Shown: piece by piece, positions 40,141-47,589 of the stretch
Layout: every line of letters begins with the position of its first letter
How positions within the stretch are numbered: position 1 is the stretch's first letter
DNA from: DATDGX01 sp036521875
GTDB lineage: Bacteria > Desulfobacterota > Binatia > Binatales > Binataceae
Length of the DNA stretch: 64,000 nucleotides
NCBI GenBank assembly: GCA_036521875.1
Contig: DATDGX010000211.1
Span: 1-64,000 of the forward strand
Direction of reading: 5' to 3'
Made by a program: the position numbers and the translations under genes
The notes under the pieces: model-generated
Database searches by the model: none
What the model was told of the DNA's origin: nothing
What the model saw: only the letters and a program-made list of their open reading frames with translations

Positions 40141-40183
40141 TTTGTAAAGTACTCGCTTTACAAAGTAAGTCAAGCGCTGACTT
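40141..40183. promoter_or_regulatory. paired palindromic operators in divergent promoter
   Basis: Perfect inverted repeat TTTGTAAAG (40141-40149) / CTTTACAAA (40156-40164), followed by AAGTCA (40167-40172) / TGACTT (40178-40183). They lie between the leftward Rieske operon and the rightward SufR-like regulator, the expected place for that regulator's binding sites. Confidence 0.72.
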
Positions 40184-40207
40184 GCTAAAGATTCCGCTTC
40201 AGGTACG

Positions 40208-40855
40208 ATGTGGTCAATGGAGACTGACACCAGCGCTACCGATCGGATTCTTTACCAGCTCAAGACCAAGGGCCCGGAGACCGCTGACCATCTCGCGCGC
40301 CGTCTCGGCGTCACTGCGATGGCAGTGCGGCAGCATCTCTACCGGCTGAAGAAGGAAGGCCTGGCCGAGTATTCCGAGGAGCGGCGCAAGGTGGGGCGGC
40401 CGGTGCACGTATGGCGGCTGACCGCGGCGGCGGCGGCGCGGTTTCCCGACAGTCACGGCGAGCTGACGCTCGAGATGATCGGCGCGGTCCGTGCGGCCTT
40501 CGGCGAAAGCGGACTCGATCGGCTGCTCCAGGAGCGCACGCGCCAACAGATCAGGAATTACACCGAGCGGATGCGCGGTGCGGGCGCCTCGATCCTGGCG
40601 CGCGTGCAGGCGCTCGCGGCGATTCGCCGCGAGCAGGGCTACATGGCGGAGTGCGCGCGCCAGCGCGATGGTTCGATTCTGCTCGCGGAGAATCATTGCC
40701 CGATTTGCGCCGCTGCGAAGATTTGCCAGGGGTTGTGCCGCGACGAGTTGACGCTGTTCCGAGCAGTGCTCGGAAACAAGGCGCGGGTGGAGCGCACCGA
40801 TCATATTCTCGCCGGCGCGCGGCGATGCGCGTATGTAATCACGCCAGCCCGATAA
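40208..40855 (+). CDS. SufR-like HTH regulator with Cys-rich, probable Fe-S binding C-terminus
   Basis: 215 residues (ATG at 40208; a second ATG three codons on). Winged HTH at ~10-70: T-D-R-I-L-Y-Q-L-K-T-K-G-P-E-T-A-D-H-L-A-R-R-L-G-V-T-A-M-A-V-R-Q-H-L, then G-R-P-V-H-V-W-R-L-T. The C-terminal half carries C164-P-I-C167-x5-C173-x3-C177 and a late C207, a SufR-like pattern suited to an oxygen- or iron-sensing cluster. It is divergent from the Rieske operon with two palindromes between, so it most likely represses or activates that operon according to Fe-S status. Confidence 0.88.
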   Translation: MWSMETDTSATDRILYQLKTKGPETADHLARRLGVTAMAVRQHLYRLKKEGLAEYSEERRKVGRPVHVWRLTAAAAARFPDSHGELTLEMIGAVRAAFGESGLDRLLQERTRQQIRNYTERMRGAGASILARVQALAAIRREQGYMAECARQRDGSILLAENHCPICAAAKICQGLCRDELTLFRAVLGNKARVERTDHILAGARRCAYVITPAR

Positions 40856-40898
40856 CCACGATCGTGACGATCGCGGCGCTCGCGACGCCGTCCGATGG

Positions 40899-41726
40899 TT
40901 ACGGTGCGCTGGTGCCGAACGCGACTTTCAAGTCATCGCCGCTGAATGGATACACGTGGATCATCCATCCGAAGATCTGGTTGTGGAAATTTCCCTCAAC
41001 GGCTTCGCAATCGGCTTCGGTCGAGATGGTGCCGGCGAATCCGAAGCGCGGGTCGGCGACATAGCCGAGCCTCATCCGCATTGCAGAGCCGGTGCCTTCG
41101 CCGCGCATCCGGGGCGGGCCGCCTGCCGAGCTGATATCGGGCCGCATCCGCGCCCCCACATCTCCATTGATCACGTCCTGTTCGGTGACGCCCTTGGGCA
41201 GGCAGATGTTGGTGTGCGCGTGCCAATGCGCGAGGCTGAGCGGAATCAGCTTGTCGAGCTGCTCGGGCGAGGCGCCCGGCGGCGCGTCGTACATCGCGCC
41301 CACCAGCTTGTATCCGCCGAGCGCCTGCTTCTCGTAGAGCAGCGAGCCGGGCCGTGAGAGATCGAAGTCGCCCATGTATTCCGACACCGTCGCCTGCCGA
41401 TTCGCGAAGTGGTAGACGTCCTGCGGCACGGTCGGCATGAAGGGCAGATAGCCGTCGGCCTCGGCGGCCTTATAGTCCTGGTACTTCGCGAGTTTCTCAC
41501 GCATCGTGGTCAAAATCTGATCGGCGCGCTTCAAGTCATCGGGCGCCACCGGCCGCGATTCGGTCATCGTCATATGCTCACTGGTTTTGAGATGCGCCAT
41601 CTGGCCCATCGCACCAGTGTCGGAGGAGGCCGAGTCCATGTCATCCATGTCGTGCCCGAGGGCCGCGACGCAGGTCATCACCACGACGAGTACTGCGAGC
41701 ACAATTACGGCGGGATATTTCTTCAC
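40899..41726 (-). CDS. secreted protein of unknown function, His/Met-rich
   Basis: 275 residues from a GTG. N-terminal signal peptide (K-K-Y-P-A-V-I-V-L-A-V-L-V-V-V-M-T-C-V-A-A-L-G). The next ~40 residues are rich in Met, His and Asp (H-D-M-D-D-M-D, G-A-M-G-Q-M-A-H, S-E-H-M-T-M-T), like copper-binding segments. The folded part contains L-A-H-W-H-A-H-T-N-I-C-L-P-K and F-H-N-Q-I-F-G-W-M-I-H-V-Y-P-F near the end. I recognise no named family. The many His in conserved-looking blocks suggest a metal site. It is convergent with the SufR-like gene and 8 bases downstream of the PPOX gene on the same strand. Confidence 0.72.
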   Translation of the reverse strand: MKKYPAVIVLAVLVVVMTCVAALGHDMDDMDSASSDTGAMGQMAHLKTSEHMTMTESRPVAPDDLKRADQILTTMREKLAKYQDYKAAEADGYLPFMPTVPQDVYHFANRQATVSEYMGDFDLSRPGSLLYEKQALGGYKLVGAMYDAPPGASPEQLDKLIPLSLAHWHAHTNICLPKGVTEQDVINGDVGARMRPDISSAGGPPRMRGEGTGSAMRMRLGYVADPRFGFAGTISTEADCEAVEGNFHNQIFGWMIHVYPFSGDDLKVAFGTSAP

Positions 41727-41734
41727 GCGGGTGC

Positions 41735-42391
41735 CTACAGGTTGTGTTTGTAGTCGGCGTCGATCGCGGCGTCGATCCTTGCCGCAGTCGCGTCATCGCC
41801 ACCGATTTTCGGCGCCATCATTTTGCCGAAGGAGACGCGGTAGTCGTGACTCCAGCTCGCGGGGTTCCAGAGTTGCGAGCGGATGAATGCCTTCGCGCAG
41901 TGGAAGAAACACTCGCGGACAGTTATCCGGATCGCCACCAGCGCCGGCTGTCCGCGCGCCGTCAGGCGCGCCAGAATGTCGGGTGCGGCGGTGATTTCGG
42001 CGGTCCCGTTAACGCGCAGCGTCTCGCCAGTGCCCGGAATTAAAAAGACGATTCCGACCTGCGGGTTGGCTAGAATATTTTGCAGGCCGAACAGCAGCTT
42101 GTTTCCCATGCGGTCAGGAATCAGCAGCGTGCGCTCGTTCTCGACTGCGACGAAACCCGGGCCGTCGCCTTTGGGCGACACGTCCTGGGGGCCTGCCGCG
42201 TCGGCGGTGGCGAGAAGCAGGAAGGGCGAGCGGCTGATGAATTCGACGGCGGGCGGCTCGAGGCGGGTCCACAGCTTCAGCTTTGTGATCGGTGCCGGCT
42301 CGCCGAGGATGGCGCGCAGTTGTTCGATCGTCGCGATGCGGTCCGGCGCGACGTTACCGGGCGTGTTTCGTTCTTCGATGGTTGAAGACAT
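41735..42391 (-). CDS. pyridoxamine 5'-phosphate oxidase-like flavin/F420-binding protein
   Basis: 218 residues with the split-barrel PPOX fold: F-I-S-R-S-P-F-L-L-L-A-T-A-D-A-A-G-P-Q-D-V-S-P-K-G-D-G-P-G-F, then L-L-I-P-D-R-M-G-N-K-L-L-F-G-L-Q-N-I-L-A-N-P-Q-V-G-I-V-F-L, and L-R-V-N-G-T-A-E-I. This is the subfamily often annotated 'PPOX class, MSMEG_1061 type'. It binds FMN or F420 and reduces an unknown substrate. The next gene on its strand is the secreted His/Met-rich protein (8 bases away). Divergent from a TetR gene with a palindrome in between, which is probably its regulator. Confidence 0.88.
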   Translation of the reverse strand: MSSTIEERNTPGNVAPDRIATIEQLRAILGEPAPITKLKLWTRLEPPAVEFISRSPFLLLATADAAGPQDVSPKGDGPGFVAVENERTLLIPDRMGNKLLFGLQNILANPQVGIVFLIPGTGETLRVNGTAEITAAPDILARLTARGQPALVAIRITVRECFFHCAKAFIRSQLWNPASWSHDYRVSFGKMMAPKIGGDDATAARIDAAIDADYKHNL

Positions 42392-42542
42392 TTGACAACC
42401 TTTCCTGCGCTAGCCTTGCAAGGGCGCGATTTAGACGCTCGTCTTTCATACCATTTCCTCGACTATCGCGCAGCGTCGGCTGGCAGCCGGGTTTGCGATC
42501 GAGCACAGGAGCAGACTGGTGTCGTAAACTCGTACTCATCAG

Positions 42543-42573
42543 TTGACAACTTATACCGTCATGTATTAGTTGT
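42543..42573. promoter_or_regulatory. TetR-type operator with -35-like box between PPOX and TetR genes
   Basis: ACAACTTATAC (42546-42556) and GTATTAGTTGT (42563-42573) form an inverted repeat with 11-base arms, one mismatch and a 6-base centre. A consensus TTGACA (42543-42548) overlaps the left arm, so binding would block the promoter. A second TTGACAAC lies at the PPOX start (42393-42400). Confidence 0.65.
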
Positions 42574-42593
42574 TGACCAGAGAGTATTTATTC

Positions 42594-43268
42594 ATGCCGA
42601 TACGTACGAAACGCCGCAGCGCGGAGGCGAGCAAGGGCAGCTTTCGCGCTAAGCGTGCTGAGCACGCACGGGAGGAGATCCTGCGGGCGGGGTTGAAGGT
42701 TTTCGCGAGACAGGGGTTCCGCGCGGCTACCATGGAGGACATCGCCGCCGAACTGGCGGCTAGCAAGGGCCTTCTCTACTACTACTTCAGGACCAAGGAG
42801 GAGATCCTGAACGCGATTCTTTCCAACAATGCGTTGGTCGCCGGTATCGAGAATGGGTTCGAGGCGCTGCGCTCGATGGCTCTGCGTGAGGCGCTGCAGT
42901 CCATGGTCCGAATCTCGCTAGAGCGAATGGAGTCGCATCGGGAGCTGGTGAGATTTCTGCAAGTACAAGTGCTTCTCTCGACCACGCGAGCGCAGGTCGT
43001 CTATGCGCAGACGCTGGAACGGCTCCAGGCCGCGGCTACCGAGGTCATCGTTCACTTTCAGCGCAGCGGTGAGATCAGGGCGGATGTCCATGTCGGGGAT
43101 TTCGCGCGCATGATCGTCGACTTCATTACCACCTACTTTGCAAAGAAGGAAATGTTCGCTTCCCACCACGACAATCCGGAAGCTTATCTGGATCACCTGA
43201 TCGACACCCTGCTGAACGGAGTCTGTGCGCGGAACCAGCGGACGGATCGCCGCCGTGGAAAGCGATAG
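42594..43268 (+). CDS. TetR-family transcriptional regulator
   Basis: 224 residues from the ATG at 42594. The HTH R-E-E-I-L-R-A-G-L-K-V-F-A-R-Q-G-F-R-A-A-T-M-E-D-I-A-A-E-L-A-A-S-K-G-L-L-Y-Y-Y-F-R-T-K-E-E-I is classical. The ligand domain is helical and slightly hydrophobic. Divergent from the PPOX gene with an operator-like palindrome in between; probably autoregulated and controlling the PPOX gene and its neighbour. The DUF1772-like gene begins 28 bases downstream and may be cotranscribed. Confidence 0.92.
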   Translation: MPIRTKRRSAEASKGSFRAKRAEHAREEILRAGLKVFARQGFRAATMEDIAAELAASKGLLYYYFRTKEEILNAILSNNALVAGIENGFEALRSMALREALQSMVRISLERMESHRELVRFLQVQVLLSTTRAQVVYAQTLERLQAAATEVIVHFQRSGEIRADVHVGDFARMIVDFITTYFAKKEMFASHHDNPEAYLDHLIDTLLNGVCARNQRTDRRRGKR

Positions 43269-43296
43269 CCGCGTTCCAGAAACCGAGGTGTATGTC

Positions 43297-44058
43297 ATGG
43301 AAGGTTTTCCGGCCGCAGGTTCGATTCGCGTGCAAAATCCCGGCACGAGACACACCCGGCTCCTGCGCGCGTTGATCTCCTTGTCGACATTGTCACTTGG
43401 CTTGTCTTGCGGCGCGATGTTGTTGATCACGTTGGTTCTGTTTCCCTGGCTGGCCATTCTGTCGCTTTCGGAGCTGAGAGCATGGAGCGCGCTTAACGGA
43501 GGGGCGCTGAGGCACCTGATGTACCCGGTCGGGACGATCGCCACACTCGCTACCGTGGCGGCTTACGTGGTTGGGCGCGCTGAGCCATGGCCGCAGCGAG
43601 CCTGGCTCCTGACGGCGGCCTTGGCGATCATCGTGGTGGGCGTGGTGACTCTGGTATTCAACGAGCCGGTCAACCAACTGATTCTTGGCGCGACGCCGAT
43701 CGCCGACGCGGAATTCCCGGTGATGATCGATCGCTGGATATTCTGGAACTGGGCTCGTCTGCCATTCGCACTGCTGGCCTTCTACGCTGCCAACCGTTGC
43801 AGCGCGTTTGGAAGGTCCCGGTTCAGCCTGAGAAGACCGGATAGCAACCGCGAAGCTCATTGTAGTGGGCCCAGGACCAGCCGGAGCGACACGGCTCTTC
43901 AAGTTCGCGCGCTGCAATCCGGGTCAGGAGATCGCGGCGCGCGAGTGAGAAGAAGGGCGGCACTTTCGCATTTGCATGAAGCACGATCGCCAGGATCCGG
44001 ATCGGGCGATTCCGCTTCGCGGGCCGAATGCTTTCAGCCGCGTGGTTCGCGTTGGTGA
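43297..44058 (+). CDS. DUF1772/anthrone-oxygenase-like membrane protein, abnormal C-terminus
   Basis: About 253 residues (ATG 43297, M-E-G-F-P-A-A-G). Four hydrophobic segments between residues ~25 and 160, then the family's conserved F-N-E-P-V-N-Q-L-I ... D-R-W-I-F-W-N-W-A-R-L-P-F-A-L-L-A-F-Y-A. Related proteins end shortly after this point. Here the frame runs a further ~80 residues of Arg/Ser-rich sequence (S-R-F-S-L-R-R-P-D-S-N-R-E) that overlaps the next gene and looks non-coding. The normal stop was probably lost through an indel. Fungal relatives (HypC) oxidise anthrones; the bacterial role is unknown. Confidence 0.7.
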   Translation: MEGFPAAGSIRVQNPGTRHTRLLRALISLSTLSLGLSCGAMLLITLVLFPWLAILSLSELRAWSALNGGALRHLMYPVGTIATLATVAAYVVGRAEPWPQRAWLLTAALAIIVVGVVTLVFNEPVNQLILGATPIADAEFPVMIDRWIFWNWARLPFALLAFYAANRCSAFGRSRFSLRRPDSNREAHCSGPRTSRSDTALQVRALQSGSGDRGARVRRRAALSHLHEARSPGSGSGDSASRAECFQPRGSRW

Positions 44059-44706
44059 TACCGCTCGTCGCGAGTTCAAGTCATGGACACCTGCCGTTCA
44101 CGCATTGCTCGATCATCTGCAAGCGGTCGGCTTCAGCAAGGCGCCGCGATCTCTCGGAATCGACCAGCAAGGACGCGAGGTCGTGTCCTACTTACCGGGC
44201 GTCGTGCCGGTATATCCGCGCCACGCCTGGAACCATCGCAGCGAACGGGCGCTGGACGCGACCGCCCGTCTTATTCGCGAATACCATGACGCCGCACAAA
44301 CATTCGCTCTACCGGAGAATGCGCGCTGGCGCGGAATCGTTGGCGCTCCCGCCGGTAGCGAGGTTATCTGTCATAACGATCTCGGCCCCTTCAACATGGT
44401 CTTTGGGCGCGGACAACCGGTGGGCATCATCGATTGGGACAACGCCGCACCGGGTCTTAGAATCTGGGACGTGGCATGCGCACTCTGGCGGTTCACGCCT
44501 TTGTGGGGTCGCGACGCGTGGTGGGGAGGCGATTGGACGGGAAACGGATGGACGCTGCCCCCGGCAGGCAAGGCGAAGAGGATGGAACTGTTCGCAGAAT
44601 CATATGGGGTTGAATAGCATACGAGAAATTTCGAGAAGGCTTTGTTCTTCCCGATCTCGCGTGGCTTCGAACCCGTCGCGCCCAACTTGAACAACTGCTT
44701 CGCTGA
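43976..44706 (+). pseudogene. aminoglycoside phosphotransferase-like kinase, 3' end disrupted
   Basis: The frame 43976-44617 encodes 213 residues of an APH/choline-kinase-type phosphotransferase. V-I-C-H-N-D-L-G-P-F-N-M-V-F is the catalytic loop and G-I-I-D-W-D-N-A-A-P-G the metal-binding loop. It stops with TAG after F-A-E-S-Y-G-V-E. Beyond the stop, in another frame, comes F-V-L-P-D-L-A-W-L-R-T-R-R-A-Q-L-E-Q-L-L-R and a TGA at 44704-44706, the expected tail of such a protein. So at least one nonsense codon and one frameshift separate body and tail. The body may still be made; more likely the gene is decaying. Confidence 0.72.
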
Positions 44707-44969
44707 GGCCAATCGCTTGCTCTCACGGCGAGTACCGAAGCCGGATACTGTCATCGGGTAACTTTGAAATGACTGATCGGCGCGACGCCGATTGACTGCG
44801 ATACCATGGTACAAGCTGGACGAACTGATCCGCTCGCTTCCAATTCTCTGAAATCCAGGCACTACTTGTTGGCGCCGAGGACGGTGGTCAAAGCGATGCC
44901 GGCTTGACTGGTACAGACACTGGCGACGTTCCAGGTGGCAAGACGGTCCCAACAATAGACCCAAACGGT

Positions 44970-45353
44970 ATGGCGCTAATTCGTAAAATCGATTGCGTGA
45001 TGCTACGCGTCGAAGACCTGCACGCAGCACGAGAGTTCTACGAACAGGTGCTTGGTCTTACGCCGCTGTGGTCTGACGAACACTCCGCTGCCTTGGGAAT
45101 GCCCGAAAGCGAAGCCGAGGTTGTTCTGCACAACGACCCGAACATCGCTCGCGATTGTAACGTGCACTATCTCGTGGAGGATGTGACCGGCGCAGTCGCG
45201 GAGCTCACGGCCGCAGGATGCAAAGTGATTGTCGCGCCGTTCGAGGTTCGTATCGGTAAGTGCGCGGTGCTGGGCGACCCCTTTGGAAACCGGCTCAATC
45301 TCATCGACATGACTAAGGGGCCAATCGAATACAACCGCAAACCGAAGGCATAG
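44970..45353 (+). CDS. VOC-family (glyoxalase-like) protein
   Basis: 127 residues from the ATG at 44970 (M-A-L-I-R-K-I-D-C-V-M-L-R-V-E-D-L-H-A-A-R-E-F-Y). Typical single glyoxalase/bleomycin-resistance module: L-G-L-T-P-L-W-S-D-E-H-S-A-A-L-G-M, V-H-Y-L-V-E-D-V, and the closing A-V-L-G-D-P-F-G-N-R-L-N-L-I-D. No good Shine-Dalgarno is visible; an upstream in-frame start at 44904 would add unrelated residues. The 260 bases between the phosphotransferase relic and this gene hold nothing recognisable. Confidence 0.8.
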   Translation: MALIRKIDCVMLRVEDLHAAREFYEQVLGLTPLWSDEHSAALGMPESEAEVVLHNDPNIARDCNVHYLVEDVTGAVAELTAAGCKVIVAPFEVRIGKCAVLGDPFGNRLNLIDMTKGPIEYNRKPKA

Positions 45354-45360
45354 CAACGAC

Positions 45361-45780
45361 TCAGGAGCATCGCACGCAGGACAGCATCAAGCCTCGAGTG
45401 GATTCCTCGACTCGGCATGTCACGCAATTGCCAGGTCGAAGCGCCGGCGTGGGCCTTGATCCGAAGACCTTTCGCCTTGGCCTCATGGTAGAGCGGCCTG
45501 AAGTTCTTGTCCGATAGAAGGCGAGATCGAGAAATGGCGCGAGCCATCGACGCATCAGGCCTGATGCCTGAATGAAGAAGAACTCGACCAGGTGCGCTTG
45601 AACGGTATGACAGACGAGTAACGGGCTCGCGTCCTGCGATTCCCGACAATTGGCTGCGTCGGCGCTTGGAAGTTTCGCGGCGAGGGTGTCATATTCGCGC
45701 CATGCTCCGCGACGCGATCGCGTCCTCGTTGAAGGTGTCCCGAATCTGACGAGCGCGAAGCGCGCAGGAATTGCTAAATA
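45361..45780 (-). pseudogene. weak relic region, possible adenosine-deaminase-like fragment
   Basis: Between the VOC and GST genes no intact gene is seen. One minus-strand frame contains D-K-N-F-R-P-L-Y-H-E-A-K-A-K-G-L-R-I-K-A-H-A-G, which resembles the strand around the metal-binding H-A-G-E of adenosine deaminases, then degenerates. Upstream pieces of the same protein are not in frame. I take it as a decayed fragment with low certainty; it could be chance. Confidence 0.3.
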
Positions 45781-45781
45781 A

Positions 45782-46420
45782 ATGGGGAAAATCAATTTCT
45801 ATCAGTACACGATCTCGCCATTTTCTGAAAAAGTGCGGCGCGTGATGACCTACAAGCATCTCAAGTGGAACCCGATCGAGTGCCACTACGAAGACAAGAC
45901 CAACTTGCTCGCGGTGACGGGCGGAAAATGGACGCGGGTCCCGGTGCTCGAATGGGACGGCAAGGTGGTCTACAACTCCGCTGACATAATCCGATGGCTC
46001 GATCGCAAGGTGCTGGACCATAACGTGATTCCCCAGGGCGCCGGTGGGTTGATGGGCATCATCGATCACTGGGCCGACAACACGCTTTTTATGCCGATCC
46101 TTTTTCTCACCATTCCCGACTTACTCGACGGCGTCGGTGACCCGGCGCTCAAGGCCAATCGCGAAAAGCTGATCGGGATGACGACCGCGCAGATGCGCGA
46201 GCGGGAGCCGGAGTACCGCGAGCAACTGCTCACCTGCTGCCGGCTGATCGAGGAGCAGGTCGAGGAGAAGGATTTTTTCATTGGGAAATACTTCACGATG
46301 GCCGACGCGTCGCTCTACCATCCGTTTTTCTTTCTCGCGCTCGATCCAAAGAATTTCGCGATAGTGGACGACTTCCCCAATCTGAAACGATGGTACGAGA
46401 GAGTTCGCGACCTCAAGTAG
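45782..46420 (+). CDS. glutathione S-transferase family protein
   Basis: 212 residues. N-terminal thioredoxin-like domain: I-N-F-Y-Q-Y-T-I-S-P-F-S-E-K-V-R-R-V-M-T-Y-K (Ser in the S-P-F-S position), R-V-P-V-L-E-W-D-G-K-V-V-Y-N-S-A-D-I-I-R-W-L (cis-Pro and the glutathione-binding Ser). A helical C-terminal domain ends F-T-M-A-D-A-S-L-Y-H-P-F-F-F. The gene is followed after 14 bases by an LLM oxidoreductase and is probably its operon partner. Glutathione conjugation or thiol-dependent dehalogenation or isomerisation are the options. Confidence 0.9.
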   Translation: MGKINFYQYTISPFSEKVRRVMTYKHLKWNPIECHYEDKTNLLAVTGGKWTRVPVLEWDGKVVYNSADIIRWLDRKVLDHNVIPQGAGGLMGIIDHWADNTLFMPILFLTIPDLLDGVGDPALKANREKLIGMTTAQMREREPEYREQLLTCCRLIEEQVEEKDFFIGKYFTMADASLYHPFFFLALDPKNFAIVDDFPNLKRWYERVRDLK

Positions 46421-46434
46421 CGGAGGGAAAAATC

Positions 46435-47436
46435 ATGGCACGCAAACTAACGATCGGAGTGAACTGGCAGGGCAAGTTCGATTTCAAGGCGCTGATCGAG
46501 CGCGCGAAGATCGCCGACGCGGCGGGAATCCATTCCATCTGGGTGGCCGAGGCGTGGGGCCGCGACGCGTTCACGCTGCTGACGCTGCTCGCCGAGCATA
46601 CCAGCAAGGTGCAGCTCGCCACCTCGATCGTGAACGTCTACTCGCGCACGCCCGCCGCGCTGGCGCAGCATTTCGGCACGCTCGACGATCTGAGCGGCGG
46701 CCGCATGATGATCGGCCTCGGCACCAGCGGCCCGCAGGTGATCGAGCACTTCCACGGAATCAAGTTCAATCCTCCGCTCACGCGACTCAAGGAATATGTC
46801 GACATCATCAATATCGTGATGTCCGGCGAACCGCTCAACTACGACGGCAAGCTGTTCAAGCTCGGCCGCGGGTTCACCATGCGCTTCGAGACGCCGCGCA
46901 AGCACATCCCGATTTATATCGCGTCGCTCAACAAAAAGAGCGTCGAGTTCACCGCGCAGAAGGCCGACGGATGGCTCCCGGTGATGATCCCGCTCGGCTC
47001 GCTGAAGCGCGCGATTTCCGATTTCCGTGGAATCGCGAAAGCCGCGGGCCGCGATCCGAATTCCGTCGCGGTGAAGGCGCCGGGCGTGACCACGGTGACC
47101 AACAACATCGATCGCGCGCAGGCCGGCCATGCCGCCAACGTCGCGTTCTATGCGGCGCGGATGGGGACCTTCTACGCGGAGCAACTCACACGCATGGGCT
47201 TCGGCGGCGACGTGCAGAAGATCAAGGAGGCGTGGTCAGCTGGCGGCTCAAAGGCCGGCACCGAGGCGGTCTCGCCCAAGCTGCTCGGTGAGCTGGGATA
47301 TATAGGCGGTGTCGAGGGCGCGGCCGAGCGGATCAAGCAGCAGGAGGAAGCGGGCGCGGATCTGCATGCGGTTGAAATCGACGCGGGTCACGATGCAGGC
47401 GCGTTCGAGAAGACGGTCGCGAAGCTGCTCGGCTAG
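46435..47436 (+). CDS. LLM-class flavin/F420-dependent oxidoreductase
   Basis: 333 residues from the ATG at 46435 with GGAGGG upstream. H-S-I-W-V-A-E-A-W-G-R-D-A-F-T, L-A-T-S-I-V-N-V-Y-S-R-T-P-A-A-L-A-Q, L-S-G-G-R-M-M-I-G-L-G-T-S-G-P-Q-V-I-E, and P-I-Y-I-A-S-L form the luciferase-like barrel. The W-G-R-D segment and T-S-I-V-N-V-Y resemble F420-dependent members. It is paired with a GST gene and followed ~150 bases later by a zinc alcohol dehydrogenase. Substrate unknown. Confidence 0.9.
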   Translation: MARKLTIGVNWQGKFDFKALIERAKIADAAGIHSIWVAEAWGRDAFTLLTLLAEHTSKVQLATSIVNVYSRTPAALAQHFGTLDDLSGGRMMIGLGTSGPQVIEHFHGIKFNPPLTRLKEYVDIINIVMSGEPLNYDGKLFKLGRGFTMRFETPRKHIPIYIASLNKKSVEFTAQKADGWLPVMIPLGSLKRAISDFRGIAKAAGRDPNSVAVKAPGVTTVTNNIDRAQAGHAANVAFYAARMGTFYAEQLTRMGFGGDVQKIKEAWSAGGSKAGTEAVSPKLLGELGYIGGVEGAAERIKQQEEAGADLHAVEIDAGHDAGAFEKTVAKLLG

Positions 47437-47589
47437 GCTCAGCACGCGAGGTTTACCGCGCTGCTGGCGAAGCGCTATACGACAGTTGCGAGCCGCGCCC
47501 ACTGTCGCGCGCAAATCGCCGGCTGACAATCGTCGCAATAGCACGAGCCGCCGGTGCCCGCCGCTCACGAGCCCAAGGAGGTACACATC

